A DNA stretch of 64,000 nucleotides from SKLM01 sp964575455 (GCA_964575455.1 CAZNRX010000003.1:59616-123615), one strand, 5' to 3'; shown: positions 26,662-36,430, counted from the stretch's first letter. Translations and numbers: made by a program. The notes: generated by a model from the sequence alone, not told the origin.

Positions 26662-29001
26662 TTATGGCAGCGCTGCCGCGTAGACTTGGCCGGCGGCGAG
26701 CACGTAGAGATACCCCTCCGCCTGGTTGACAGCCAACGCCTCCAGCGACGTTAGCGGTGGCTCTGCGCGTAACTGCGATTGGAAACGTCCGCCGGGACCT
26801 AACACGACGATGCGATCATGGCCTCGATCGGCGATGTAGACGGTGCCGTCCCCCTCCGGATCCACCGCAAACCCGGCGATCTCTCCCAGGCTCTCAGGGA
26901 TACCTTGAATCTCAAACTGCTGCAACTCGCCTCCCAGGAACTTCTTTACGCTCCCATCCTGGTATAGAATGTAAATGTGGCCATCGATAGCCATGTCGAA
27001 TGCTTGCTCCAGGCCCTCGGGGGGAGAGTCAGCGAAGTAGGGCTCAGGTTGGTTGGGATAGGCGTTCCCCTGAGGTCTGTACCGCCAGATCTGGCCCGTT
27101 CCCTCAGCGGCGTCCAGGACGTAGAATCGCCCCTGATAGGACCCCACTGCTATAGGTCGACCGGGAGGGGGCGAGTTCAGCTCTAGGAGCGAGAGCTGTG
27201 GCGCTCCGCTTTCGCTTCGCCACGCGGGGTCATAGCTGATCAGCTGACCCCCTTCCGCTAGAACCAGGAGCACACTGGACTGCCGTCCCCCCTCTCCGTC
27301 GACCCAAGCAGCGTCGACCAGGGGGCCGATATCCTCCCCGCCGACCCGCTGTCCTGTGTGCATCAAGACGGGCGGCTGATTCTCTTCTCCCTCGCCGCCT
27401 GTCTCCTCCTGCTCGACGTCGTCGATACCCGCTTGGGCCACCCAGTCCTCCTCGGAATCTAGCACGAAGAGCGTCTGATCGTGAAGGATTAAGTGGCGCC
27501 CCAGGTTTCTTGAGCCAAAGCCGCCCAGCTTGGTAAGGGCTATGCGCTCGATGCCATCAAACCGATCGAGCGACTCCCGGGCCTGGTCTCGCAGCGTCTG
27601 GATCGAGGGATCGCCTGGCTGGAGCCTGACAGCGGCTTCGGCCTGCTCCAGAGCTTGCTCCCAGTGGCCACGGGCCACTTCGGAGCCGTCTTCAGCGGCC
27701 TGTGCCAGAGCAATTTGCTCCTTGGCTCGAAGTATCATCCCCTGAAGGCGCGATTCTGCCGCGAATTCGCGATAGGCGATCAGCACCACGGCAAGGATCA
27801 CGATAGGGATGGCGACGGCGATGGCCATGGTGACCGTGCGGTTCTCCGCGGGTGGAGGGTGATGAGGGGTGCGGCGATGGGCACTCCGCTCCGATCCAGG
27901 AAGCATGCTGCGAAACGTGGTGGCGATCGCGCCGCCCAGCCACTTGCCGAGAGCGATTAGGCCGGCGCCTACAGCGGCGAAGCCGTGCCACACGTAGCTG
28001 AGTGCGTTGCCCACCTGCTGCAATCCATGCTTCAATCTCCGCCCCAGGTCGAGCCAGACTTCCCTGAAGCGGCGTCTTCGCTCCCGAGTTGGCAGCCGTG
28101 TCCCGCTGCTCTCCTCCTTTTCCGGTGCCCACCGGTCGGCCCTCCGGGGTTCTCGCCTGACCTGAGTGGGTACCTTGCGCTGGCTCACTGTTTCCGCTGA
28201 GGGCGGGGAGGGTTCCTCCGAGCGCCTCGTCTGAGGCAGCTTCTGAGCCCGCGCTGCTCTTCCCTCTGCGGCGGGCTCCCAGCGGGCGACAAGAGCGGCA
28301 AAGTCATCGCTGCCCACCTGCTCCAATCCGGCCGCGACGTCAACAACGTCGCCCAGAGAAAGGACGCGTTTGATGACGTCGGCATCAACGCGAAGCCCTT
28401 CTTGGCCCGCGCCTCGGAGCAGCTTGTAGGGGGCTAGCAGGAGCGTGTCGCCCACACCTGCAAAAACGTGATGGAGTCGTGCGTCGGCGAGCGGGCCGAT
28501 GCCCATGTGGGCCAGCTTCTCTCCACGAGGAAAACACCTGAGCCGTTCCTCCTGGAGGACGCAGGACCAGACGGGACCCGCCTGAAGAAGGAAGACATCT
28601 CTGTCGCGAAGGACAGCGCACGCGAGTCCCCCATAGCATCGCTCGGAGCGATCGGCGTTCAGGTTATGCTCAAAGAGATAGCGATTGGCCACAGAGGCCG
28701 ATCGTCGCAGCGCCGCCGTCACGCTGCCCGAGGCCGACCAGTACGTCTGTCTCACGATATCACGAAGCTTGCCACACAGATCGGGAAGGGCCTTGCCGGC
28801 CGGGCTGAAGAGGAAGAAGAGCCTCTCACCTTCTCTGCCTCGCTTCACCCTGACAGGTGGGGTCAATACCCCCGCGAAGGGGGCGGCGTCTTCTAGAGCG
28901 GCGCCATTCGCGACACGGAGCACGGCGACCATCGACTCGATCGGGGATTCGGCGACAGGGACGGCGCGTCTCATGTCTGACATCTCGGCTTTCACTCCCA
29001 T
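26662..29001 (-). CDS. Membrane protein: PP2C-like pseudophosphatase domain plus extracytoplasmic beta-propeller
   Basis: 779 residues. The N-terminal ~240 residues follow the outline of PP2C-type phosphatases (YGGLACAVLRDRDVFLLQAGPVW, GDTLLLAPYKLL, GLEQVGSDDFAALVARW), but the metal-binding GDxR and DGxxD motifs are not present, so catalysis is unlikely. A basic, Pro-rich linker leads to one TM helix near residue 400 (AIAVAIPIVILAVVLIAYREF) and a helical stretch. NHL/propeller-like repeats (~480-779: PIAVGSYQGRFYVLDAAEG, EIAGFAVDPEGDGTVYIADRGHDRIVVLG) complete it. It may be a membrane-spanning sensor that binds a ligand outside and a phosphoprotein partner inside (inference). The ATG overlaps the guaA stop. 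Confidence 0.65.
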   Translation of the reverse strand: MGVKAEMSDMRRAVPVAESPIESMVAVLRVANGAALEDAAPFAGVLTPPVRVKRGREGERLFFLFSPAGKALPDLCGKLRDIVRQTYWSASGSVTAALRRSASVANRYLFEHNLNADRSERCYGGLACAVLRDRDVFLLQAGPVWSCVLQEERLRCFPRGEKLAHMGIGPLADARLHHVFAGVGDTLLLAPYKLLRGAGQEGLRVDADVIKRVLSLGDVVDVAAGLEQVGSDDFAALVARWEPAAEGRAARAQKLPQTRRSEEPSPPSAETVSQRKVPTQVRREPRRADRWAPEKEESSGTRLPTRERRRRFREVWLDLGRRLKHGLQQVGNALSYVWHGFAAVGAGLIALGKWLGGAIATTFRSMLPGSERSAHRRTPHHPPPAENRTVTMAIAVAIPIVILAVVLIAYREFAAESRLQGMILRAKEQIALAQAAEDGSEVARGHWEQALEQAEAAVRLQPGDPSIQTLRDQARESLDRFDGIERIALTKLGGFGSRNLGRHLILHDQTLFVLDSEEDWVAQAGIDDVEQEETGGEGEENQPPVLMHTGQRVGGEDIGPLVDAAWVDGEGGRQSSVLLVLAEGGQLISYDPAWRSESGAPQLSLLELNSPPPGRPIAVGSYQGRFYVLDAAEGTGQIWRYRPQGNAYPNQPEPYFADSPPEGLEQAFDMAIDGHIYILYQDGSVKKFLGGELQQFEIQGIPESLGEIAGFAVDPEGDGTVYIADRGHDRIVVLGPGGRFQSQLRAEPPLTSLEALAVNQAEGYLYVLAAGQVYAAALP

Positions 29002-30584
29002 TCTATGGTCGCGGGAGGTTTGGACGTTATGTCGTAAACCACGCGGTTGATCCCCGACACTTCGTTCACGATTCGGTTGCTGATGCGCGCCAGCAAGCTG
29101 TGCTCCAGGCGCGCCCAGTCAGCCGTCATGAAATCCTCCGTCGTCACAGCACGGAGGGCGATGACGTGCCGGTACGTCCGCTCGTCGCCCATGACCCCGA
29201 CACTCCGTATGGGTAGAAGGACGGCGAAGGCCTGCTGTACGTGTCCTGATAGGTCGCGGGACGCTGCTTCGTCCAACGCTTCTCGCAGCAGCCCCGCATG
29301 GCCTAGTTCTTCCAGCATGATGGCGTCTGCGTCGCGTAGCGTCTCCAGACCTTCCCAGGTCACCTCACCGATGATGCGCACCGCGAGCCCTGGCCCCGGG
29401 AACGGTTGTCGCCAGACGATCTCATCGGGCAAGCCCAGCTTCTTCCCCACCGCCCGCACCTCATCTTTGAACAGGTAACGCAGCGGCTCGATCAGCTCGA
29501 AGTCCATATCCTCGGGCAGGCCGCCTACGTTGTGGTGGGTCTTGATGCGCGCGGCTGCCTGTCGTTCGGGCCCCCGGCTCTCGATCACGTCTGGGTATAG
29601 CGTGCCCTGCGCCAGGAAACGAGGATCGTCTCGCCGTTCTGCTACCTCTTCGAAGACGCGGATGAAGCGCTCTCCGATGATGCGGCGCTTACGCTCAGGA
29701 TCCGTTACGCCGCTCAGCGCATCGAGAAAGGTCTCGGTGGCGTCCACCGGTATCAGCTGCATACCCAAATGATCTCGAAACGTGTGTACCACTTGTTCAG
29801 GCTCGCCTTGCCGGAGCAGCCCAGAGTTGACGAAGACGCACGTCAGCTGATCCCCAACCGCACGATTGACGAGGGTGGCCGTTACCGAGGAGTCGACGCC
29901 GCCGCTGAGGCCGCAGATCACCTGCCTCTCGCCCACCTGTTCCCGTATCGCCTCCACGGCCTGCTCGATGAACGACGTCGGCGTCCAGTCCGGTGTGCAG
30001 CCGCACACGTCAATGGCGAAATTGCGCAGGATGTCGCTGCCAAGGTCTGTGTGCACCACCTCGGGATGGAATTGCAGGCCATAGAGCTCGCGCTCCGCAT
30101 CCCCCATGGCAGCGACGGGTGCGTTGACGCTGCGCGCCAGGACGTCGAAGCCGGCCGGCAGTGCCTCGATCCGATCGCCGTGCGACATCCAGACCTGCAG
30201 ATGTGTCGGTGCCGGTTGCAGACCGGAGAATAGCGAAGCGGTCGAATCGACCAACTCGACGGTCGCCGAGCCGTATTCCTGCTTGACGGCGCCTGTCACG
30301 TGCCCGCCAAGATGATGAGCCAGCAGTTGCATGCCGTAGCAGATGCCTAGCACGGGTATCCCCCGTCTCAGCACGTAGGCCGGTAGCTGGGGTGCGTTTT
30401 GAGCGTAGACACTGGACGGTCCGCCGGATAGGATGAAGCCTCGTGGATCCAGGCTCATCACGTCCTCGGGTGGGGCGTCCCAGGGGAACAGTTCGCAATA
30501 GACGTTCGCCTCGCGCACCCGTCGCGCGATCAGTTGAGTGTACTGCGAGCCGAAATCGAGGACGGCGATCGCGTCACGATTCAC
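28992..30584 (-). CDS. guaA: GMP synthase (glutamine-hydrolysing)
   Basis: 530 residues. Class I glutamine amidotransferase at ~1-195 with the nucleophile in GICYGMQLLAHHLGG and the His-Glu pair in QFHPEVVH. ATP-pyrophosphatase domain follows with the PP-loop CGLSGGVDSSVTATLV, and a C-terminal dimerisation domain ending RVVYDITSKPPATIEWE. It converts XMP to GMP. It follows xpt by 39 bases, so xanthine salvage to XMP and amination to GMP are encoded together. Its stop overlaps the next gene's start by 10 bases. Confidence 0.97.
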   Translation of the reverse strand: MNRDAIAVLDFGSQYTQLIARRVREANVYCELFPWDAPPEDVMSLDPRGFILSGGPSSVYAQNAPQLPAYVLRRGIPVLGICYGMQLLAHHLGGHVTGAVKQEYGSATVELVDSTASLFSGLQPAPTHLQVWMSHGDRIEALPAGFDVLARSVNAPVAAMGDAERELYGLQFHPEVVHTDLGSDILRNFAIDVCGCTPDWTPTSFIEQAVEAIREQVGERQVICGLSGGVDSSVTATLVNRAVGDQLTCVFVNSGLLRQGEPEQVVHTFRDHLGMQLIPVDATETFLDALSGVTDPERKRRIIGERFIRVFEEVAERRDDPRFLAQGTLYPDVIESRGPERQAAARIKTHHNVGGLPEDMDFELIEPLRYLFKDEVRAVGKKLGLPDEIVWRQPFPGPGLAVRIIGEVTWEGLETLRDADAIMLEELGHAGLLREALDEAASRDLSGHVQQAFAVLLPIRSVGVMGDERTYRHVIALRAVTTEDFMTADWARLEHSLLARISNRIVNEVSGINRVVYDITSKPPATIEWE

Positions 30585-30623
30585 GTTATCCCCTCCGTTC
30601 CGGTTGGGATCAGTGCGCCCTGA

Positions 30624-31193
30624 CTAGGCTACAGTGATCTCCCCGTCCCTCATGTCGGTGACGACGGCGAGCGAGACGATGGGCGTGCCGAAGGCTTCCA
30701 AGTCCTCTCGCCCCCCCTCGAAGGCCTTCTCAACCACCGTACCGATGCCGACCAGCTCGGCCTCGGCGTGTCTCACGAGACGCACGAGTGCCGAGATGGT
30801 CGCCCCTGTGGCCAGGAAATCGTCGACCACGAGCACGCGGTCACCGGGACCCAGGAACTCTGTGGAGACCATGAGAAATACGTCACGCCCCTTGGTGTGG
30901 GAAGGGGCGACCTCGACGAAGACAGGGCCTGTCATGGTGACCGGTCTCGTCTTGCGAGCATAGACGACGGGTACTCCCAGGGCCTGTCCTGTGGCGAGCG
31001 CCGGGGCGATCCCGGAGATCTCTGCCGTGAGGACTTTATTGATGTCCTCGTCGGCGAAGCGATCTGCCATCTCGCGTCCGACTCGGATCATAAAGGCTGG
31101 GTCGATTTGATGATTGATGAAGCTATCGACCTTCAGGATACCTCGTCCCAGGTTTCTGCCTTCGATCTGAATACGCCGTTTAAGCTCCTCCAC
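30624..31193 (-). CDS. xpt: Xanthine phosphoribosyltransferase
   Basis: 189 residues from the GTG at 31193, after AGGAGGGGAG. The PRPP-binding signature is VLVVDDFLATGAT (~128-140). The N-terminal MEELKRRIQIEGRNLG and the loop TAEISGIAPALATGQALGVPVVYARK are typical of the Bacillus-type Xpt. It makes XMP from xanthine and PRPP. It is the first gene of xpt-guaA, with a promoter at 31272-31300. I looked for a purine riboswitch in the ~70-base leader and did not find the conserved core. Confidence 0.93.
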   Translation of the reverse strand: MEELKRRIQIEGRNLGRGILKVDSFINHQIDPAFMIRVGREMADRFADEDINKVLTAEISGIAPALATGQALGVPVVYARKTRPVTMTGPVFVEVAPSHTKGRDVFLMVSTEFLGPGDRVLVVDDFLATGATISALVRLVRHAEAELVGIGTVVEKAFEGGREDLEAFGTPIVSLAVVTDMRDGEITVA

Positions 31194-31271
31194 TGGGTTC
31201 TCCCCTCCTTGATCTGTTGGCCTATCACAGAGGACGTGGGCGCACGATTAGGATCCACGTACCTTGGCCCC

Positions 31272-31300
31272 ATTTTACACAACACAACTCTACCTGACAA
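31272..31300 (-). promoter_or_regulatory. xpt-guaA promoter
   Basis: Minus strand TTGTCA (31300-31295), 17-base spacer, TAAAAT (31277-31272); each hexamer differs from consensus at one base. It fires away from the clpC promoter. Confidence 0.7.
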
Positions 31301-31347
31301 GCAGCCGTCGCTCACAGGACTCGTATACCGTTCTTATCCCTTCTAAC

Positions 31348-31376
31348 TTGCGGCTAATCATCAAACGCTCTATAAT
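31348..31376 (+). promoter_or_regulatory. clpC promoter
   Basis: TTGCGG (31348-31353), 17-base spacer, TATAAT (31371-31376). No CIRCE or CtsR operator is seen near it. Confidence 0.5.
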
Positions 31377-31469
31377 TCTAATCAACCTGCCTTATTGTCT
31401 TAGTTAGGAAATGCACGAACACCGTAGATCCCATCGCTACCGCGGAATCAAAGCGTGGAGTTTAGAGCT

Positions 31470-33959
31470 ATGGATAAGCTGATGAAATACTTTACCAGTG
31501 CTGCGCGGAGGGTATTGAAATTAGCCCAGCAGGAGGCCAAGCGGATGCGGCATGCTCGGATCGGCACCGAGCATCTCTTGTTGGGGCTTTTGCACGAGGA
31601 AGCAGGCACGGCTAGCCAGGTGCTGCACCAGCTGGGCCTTCAATCTGGTGATGTGGAGCATTGGGTTGAGCGACTCAGCGCAATGCGCCAGCGCACGTCT
31701 CTGCTCAAGCAGGATCTCGATCTGACCCCACGTACCCAACACGTGCTAGAGCTGGCTAAAGAGGAGGCGCAACATCAGGGAGCGGCTCGCATTGACACGC
31801 ATCACATATTGCTGGGGCTTGTCCGCCAGGGCGACGGTACCGCAGTTGATATCCTCAAGCGCATGGGGGTGACGGATGACCAGGTCCGCCGCTACACCGA
31901 CCAGGTATTGCAGCAAGAACCAGTCTTTGCGGGGCGGAAGAAGGAGCGCCAGTCGTCGGGCACCCCCACGACCGATAAGCTGGCCGTTGATCTCACTGCC
32001 CTGGCTGAGGAGCACAAGCTCGATCCTGTGATCGGGCGCCGGCAGGAGATTGAGCGAGTGGTCCAGATCCTGGCTCGTAGAACGAAGAACAATCCGGCCC
32101 TCATTGGGGAGCCCGGCGTCGGCAAGACTGCCATCGTCGAGGGCCTGGCGCAGCGGATTGTCACTGGCGAGGTGCCGGAACCTTTACTGGACAGACGTCT
32201 GTTACAGTTTGATATTGGGTCCCTGGTCGCTGGGACGATGTATCGCGGTCAGTTTGAGGAACGCCTCAAGAAGGTCTTGGACGAGCTCAAGGAGAGCGAC
32301 TGTATCCTGTTCATTGACGAGCTGCACATGTTGGTCGGGGCCGGCTCGGCTGGCTCATCTATGGACGCGGCCAACATCCTCAAACCCGCCCTGGCTCGGG
32401 GACAGCTTCAGTGCATAGGCGCCACCACGCTGGGCGAATACCGGAAGCACATTGAGTCAGATGCGGCGTTGGAGCGGCGCTTCCAGCCAATTATGGTCGA
32501 AGAGCCGACAGTGGACGAGACGATCAAGATCCTGCGGGGGATCCGGGAGCCCTATGAGCAGCACCATCAGTTGCACATCACGGATGAGGCCCTGGAGGCT
32601 GCCGCCCAGCTCTCCACCCGCTACATAACCGACCGGTATCTGCCGGACAAGGCAATCGACTTGATCGATGAGGGGGCCTCCCGCGTTCGCATGTACAAGA
32701 CACCTCACGCCCAGAACCTGCGGGAGATTTTCGGCGACCTGAAGGAAGTCAAGGAGGCCAAAGAGCAAGCCATTGATGAACAGCGGTATGAGGAGGCTTC
32801 TGCTCTGCGGGATCGAGAGCTTGATCTGCAAGAGGAGTTGGAGGTTATCCGAGCTGATCGCAGGACCAGTTTCCTCAGAGATGGCGTCGCCGTCGAGCCC
32901 GAGGACATCGCCGAGGTGGTCGCTATGTGGACCGGCATCCCTGTCACCCAGCTGCACAACGAGGAGCAGGAGCGCCTGTTGGAGATGGAGGACGCTATCC
33001 ACGAGCGTATCGTGGGGCAGGATGAGGCGGTCACAGCGATCGCCAAGGCGGTTCGGCGCGCGCGTGCGGGGTTGAAGGACCCTCGGCGCCCCATCGGCTC
33101 CTTCATCTTCCTCGGTCCTACGGGGGTGGGCAAGACGGAGCTGACCAAGGCGCTGGCCGAGTTCATGTTCGGCAGCGAGGAGGCCCTAATCCAGCTGGAT
33201 ATGTCTGAGTTCATGGAGCGCCACAACGTCGCTCGTCTGGTGGGCGCCCCCCCCGGATATGTGGGCTATGACGATGCGGGACAGCTCACCGAGACGATCC
33301 GTCGCCGCCCGTACTCCATCGTCGTTCTGGACGAGATTGAGAAAGCACACCCCGAGGCCTTCAATATGTTGCTTCAGATCATGGAGGAGGGACAGCTCTC
33401 GGACGCCCGAGGACGAAAGGTGGACTTCAGCAATAGTGTCATCGTGATGACGTCCAACGTAGGGGCGCAGTTGATCAAGCGTCAAACGAGCTTGGGTTTT
33501 TCCACCCCTGCGGGCGGCTCCGCTGGCTACTCGGACTATGAAGAGATGCGTGACAAATTGCTTGAGCGGCTCAAGCGCACGTTCCGTCCCGAGTTCCTCA
33601 ACCGCGTCGATAAGGTCGTCGTCTTCCACGCGCTCACGAAGGAGGATATTGCCAACATCGTCGATCTGGAGCTGAATAAGGTTCGTGAGCGGTTGGCAGA
33701 ATGTGATCTGCGGATGGAAGTGACCGAGGACGCTAAGGCCTTATTGGCCAAGAAGGGGTACAGCGAGGAGTATGGAGCGCGGCCGTTGCGGAGGGTGATA
33801 CAGAACCAGGTCGAGGACCCCCTGTCCGATGCGATCTTGGCGAACACCTTCGCGGAGGGCAGCAAAGTGCTGGTGGACGTTGAGGATGGTGGGTTCGCCG
33901 TCCGCGAAGGCGAAGAGGAGGAGGCGCCGGAGGGGGGCAAGGAGCTGATACCTGCTTGA
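31470..33959 (+). CDS. clpC: ATP-dependent Clp protease ATP-binding subunit ClpC
   Basis: 829 residues from the ATG at 31470, with GGAG ten bases upstream; a GTG at 31455 is less likely. A Clp-N double repeat (~1-145: RIGTEHLLLGLLHEE and RIDTHHILLGLVRQG) is followed by AAA+ domain 1 with Walker A GEPGVGKT and Walker B ILFIDELHMLVGAG. A short middle domain carries a UVR-type helix (YEEASALRDRELDLQEEL). AAA+ domain 2 has Walker A GPTGVGKT and sensor/arginine motifs, then the D2-small domain. It unfolds substrates for ClpP. Single-gene transcription unit ending in a strong terminator. Confidence 0.97.
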   Translation: MDKLMKYFTSAARRVLKLAQQEAKRMRHARIGTEHLLLGLLHEEAGTASQVLHQLGLQSGDVEHWVERLSAMRQRTSLLKQDLDLTPRTQHVLELAKEEAQHQGAARIDTHHILLGLVRQGDGTAVDILKRMGVTDDQVRRYTDQVLQQEPVFAGRKKERQSSGTPTTDKLAVDLTALAEEHKLDPVIGRRQEIERVVQILARRTKNNPALIGEPGVGKTAIVEGLAQRIVTGEVPEPLLDRRLLQFDIGSLVAGTMYRGQFEERLKKVLDELKESDCILFIDELHMLVGAGSAGSSMDAANILKPALARGQLQCIGATTLGEYRKHIESDAALERRFQPIMVEEPTVDETIKILRGIREPYEQHHQLHITDEALEAAAQLSTRYITDRYLPDKAIDLIDEGASRVRMYKTPHAQNLREIFGDLKEVKEAKEQAIDEQRYEEASALRDRELDLQEELEVIRADRRTSFLRDGVAVEPEDIAEVVAMWTGIPVTQLHNEEQERLLEMEDAIHERIVGQDEAVTAIAKAVRRARAGLKDPRRPIGSFIFLGPTGVGKTELTKALAEFMFGSEEALIQLDMSEFMERHNVARLVGAPPGYVGYDDAGQLTETIRRRPYSIVVLDEIEKAHPEAFNMLLQIMEEGQLSDARGRKVDFSNSVIVMTSNVGAQLIKRQTSLGFSTPAGGSAGYSDYEEMRDKLLERLKRTFRPEFLNRVDKVVVFHALTKEDIANIVDLELNKVRERLAECDLRMEVTEDAKALLAKKGYSEEYGARPLRRVIQNQVEDPLSDAILANTFAEGSKVLVDVEDGGFAVREGEEEEAPEGGKELIPA

Positions 33960-33980
33960 TCAATCTCGTCGGAAGAACAG

Positions 33981-34012
33981 AAAGACCGCTGATGGCTTCG
34001 GCGGTCTTTTTT
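33981..34012. terminator. Bidirectional terminator between clpC and the GT4 gene
   Basis: AAAGACCGC (33981-33989) / GCGGTCTTT (34001-34009) with an 11-base loop and TTTTTT on the plus strand. On the minus strand the stem is followed by CTGTTCTT, so it can also end the convergent glycosyltransferase transcript. Confidence 0.85.
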
Positions 34013-34025
34013 GTCTCTTGATCGG

Positions 34026-35231
34026 CTAGCTGGTGTAGACGTTCTCCACCTGCGGCACAATCGCGCGCCAGTCGTACTGCTCCTCCACAAAAGCCCGGGC
34101 CGTCCGTCCCAATTCGGCACGGCGTTCCTTATCATGCAACAGAGAGATCACCCCCTCGGCAAAAGCTGCCGGCGTATCCGCCAGGATCAGTTCGCGCCCA
34201 TCCTTCACCGGATACCCCTCTGCCCCCAATGACGTGGCGATGATTGGCCTGCCCATGGCCATCGCCTCCAGCAGCTTGAGTCGCGTCCCGCCCCCCATAC
34301 GCAGTGGAGCCACGTAGACCGTTGCATCTGCGAAATAGGGGCGTACGTCTTCCACCCAGCCGGTCAGGGTTATGGCGGGATCCTCTCTCAGGGGATCGAG
34401 ACGTCGATGTGGTTGCTGTCCGACGACGAGAAAACGGACGTCAGACACCTCGGCCTGTATCAGCGGCAGTGCTTGCCGTGCAAACCACAGCACAGCGTCG
34501 ACGTTGGGTCGGAAGTCCATCGTTCCTGTGAACACCAGTGTCTTGCTTGATGCACCTGCTCCGCCTGTTGCGGGGCGGTAGGCCCGCGTGTCGATGCCGT
34601 TGGGGATCACAGTGACGTTGATCTCAGGCGTCAGCTTGCTCAGCGCTTCTGCGTCCGCCTCAGAGACGGCCAACACCTCGTCGGCGCGCCGGCAGATTGC
34701 CGCCTCGTAACGACGCAGTCGCTGCCATTGTACAAAGGAGTATGCTGCCCCCGGCCAGCAGATCGGCGAGTACAGGTCGGTCAGGAAGGTGCGCTGTTGA
34801 AGCAGATACTCGCAGTTGTGGTCGTCGAAGACGACCAGGGCCTCTTGAGGGGCAGCCCTGATGGTGTCCAGGTAGGGCGCCAGCTCAATGCCTTCGATCT
34901 GCACCACATCGAAGGCGCTCTCCGCCAGCCAATCCCTCAGCTGCCGCTCATAGGCGCTCGACGCCAATCGCAGCGCCATATCCGGCTGTCTAGTGGCGAG
35001 CATGTCCCATACCCGTTCCCGGAATGAACGCTCTGGCTGAGGCACGGTTATAATGCGCTCACAGGCCCTGGCCAGGGGCGGTGCGAAGCCGACGTCTTGT
35101 CCCGGTTCGCGGAACGATAGCAGGCTCAGCTCGTGACGTTCCGCCAGTCCTTGTATGAGCCCCCAGTTGCGGAGGGCGGTTCCCTTCTCTGGGGGGAAAG
35201 GGAGCTGGGGCGTCAGGAACAGGATACGCAT
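34026..35231 (-). CDS. GT4-family glycosyltransferase
   Basis: 401 residues from the ATG at 35231 (MRILFLTPQLPFPPEKGTALRNWGL), which overlaps the stop of the upstream glycosyltransferase (TGATG). Retaining GT-B fold. The N-terminal Rossmann domain contains FDVVQIEGIELAPYLD and VVFDDHNCEYLLQQR; the C-terminal donor domain has VIPNGIDTRAYRP, VFTGTMDFRPNVDAVLWF and GGGTRLKLLEAMAMGRPIIAT with the conserved Glu for donor ribose binding. It resembles sugar transferases for exopolysaccharide or glycolipid assembly. Donor and acceptor are not known. Confidence 0.9.
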   Translation of the reverse strand: MRILFLTPQLPFPPEKGTALRNWGLIQGLAERHELSLLSFREPGQDVGFAPPLARACERIITVPQPERSFRERVWDMLATRQPDMALRLASSAYERQLRDWLAESAFDVVQIEGIELAPYLDTIRAAPQEALVVFDDHNCEYLLQQRTFLTDLYSPICWPGAAYSFVQWQRLRRYEAAICRRADEVLAVSEADAEALSKLTPEINVTVIPNGIDTRAYRPATGGAGASSKTLVFTGTMDFRPNVDAVLWFARQALPLIQAEVSDVRFLVVGQQPHRRLDPLREDPAITLTGWVEDVRPYFADATVYVAPLRMGGGTRLKLLEAMAMGRPIIATSLGAEGYPVKDGRELILADTPAAFAEGVISLLHDKERRAELGRTARAFVEEQYDWRAIVPQVENVYTS

Positions 35232-36337
35232 CAGCTCAGCACGTCCTCGTAAACCGCCCGGGTCTCTTGAGCCACGCACTCCCAGCTGAAGGCCTCCGCT
35301 TGCTCCAGACCGGCCTTCCGCATGCGCTCCCTTTCGGCGTCATCCGTCAAGACGCGCTTCAGCGCTTCACAGAGGCCCTCAGGGTCTTCAGGATCCACCA
35401 GCAACCCGGCTTCTCCCACGACCTCTGGCAGGGAGGCTCGATCAGCGGCCACGACCGGGGTGCCGCAGGACATCGCTTCCAGAGCCGGCAGGCCAAACCC
35501 CTCGTAGAATGAGGGCATCGCCAGCACGCTGGCAGCGCTGTACATGCCTGGAAGATCCGCATCGGGCACACCGTGCAGGAAGCAGACGTGATCGTGGAGG
35601 TCCAACGCCTGAACCCGATCGAAGATCTCCTCGTACAACCAGCCCTTGCCGCCGACAAGGACCAAGGGCTCGTCGGTCACCTTCTGGGTGAGCAGCATCC
35701 GATACGCGAGCAGCAGGCCAGGCACGTTCTTCCTGGGCTCTAGGGTGCCCACGAAGAGCAGGAAGCCTGGCTCCAGATGGTACTGGGCAGCCACATCACG
35801 TGCAGCCGACTCTGGCAGGGGGCGGAAGGATCGATCAGCAGCGAGGTGGACGACGGTGATCTTGTCGGACGCGACGTCCAGGAGCGACACCAGGTCGGCC
35901 TGTGTAGCCTGTGAGTCGGCTAAGATGTGATCGGCGCGTTCGACCGCCCACTCAATCTGCTCATTGTAGTAACGACGGCTCTTGCTGGTCAGAAAGCGCG
36001 GATAGTAGAGAAAATTCAGGTCGTGAACCGTGACCACGGAACGATGATAGCCGAAAGCGGGCGGGATGAAATCGGGGCTGTGGAGTAGATCCAGTCCCAG
36101 ACGAGCTATCTCGATCCCCAGCGTCCAGCGTTCAAGGCGATGATGGGAAGGTGTCCAGCAGGCAACGTGGCGGAAGTCGGCGTGCGCCGGCAGGATGTCA
36201 TGGCCCTTGCGGCTGCGTAGAATGTGGTAATCTGCATCTCCATCTAGCTCAGCCAATGCTGTGAGCAGATGGACGACATAACTGCGGATCCCTCCGCGGG
36301 AATAGTGCGCAATGCGCGCGTCAATGCCAATTTGCAT
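35231..36337 (-). CDS. GT4-family glycosyltransferase (mannosyltransferase-like)
   Basis: 368 residues from the ATG at 36337 (MQIGIDARIAHYSRGGIRSYVVHLL). GT-B fold of the GT4 WbaZ/mannosyltransferase type: HSPDFIPPAFGYHRSVVTVHDLNFL, ILADSQATQADLV, FVGTLEPRKNVPGLLLAY and the donor-site region PSFYEGFGLPALEAMSCGTPVVAAD with its E-x7-E pattern. Translationally coupled to the next glycosyltransferase, so the two probably add successive sugars to one polymer or lipid (inference). Transcribed divergently from rpmH. Confidence 0.9.
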   Translation of the reverse strand: MQIGIDARIAHYSRGGIRSYVVHLLTALAELDGDADYHILRSRKGHDILPAHADFRHVACWTPSHHRLERWTLGIEIARLGLDLLHSPDFIPPAFGYHRSVVTVHDLNFLYYPRFLTSKSRRYYNEQIEWAVERADHILADSQATQADLVSLLDVASDKITVVHLAADRSFRPLPESAARDVAAQYHLEPGFLLFVGTLEPRKNVPGLLLAYRMLLTQKVTDEPLVLVGGKGWLYEEIFDRVQALDLHDHVCFLHGVPDADLPGMYSAASVLAMPSFYEGFGLPALEAMSCGTPVVAADRASLPEVVGEAGLLVDPEDPEGLCEALKRVLTDDAERERMRKAGLEQAEAFSWECVAQETRAVYEDVLS

Positions 36338-36401
36338 AGCCGATTCTGGCACAATTATAGGGGCCTTGCACGTCCTGTCAATTGACCGCGATGCAGCAGA
36401 T

Positions 36402-36430
36402 TTGACCGCTTATGTTCATCAAGGTATAAT
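36402..36430 (+). promoter_or_regulatory. rpmH operon promoter
   Basis: TTGACC (36402-36407), 17-base spacer, TATAAT (36425-36430). Start predicted near 36437, leaving a leader of about 150 bases that contains the hairpin at 36477-36511. Confidence 0.8.

Noticed and set aside
31194..31271. Purine riboswitch upstream of xpt
   Set aside because: The leader is only ~70 bases and the conserved J2/3 and loop sequences of the purine aptamer are not present; only a small ACGTGG/CCACGT stem is seen.
31377..31470. CIRCE or CtsR operator upstream of clpC
   Set aside because: Neither the TTAGCACTC inverted repeat nor the GGTCAAA direct repeat is present.
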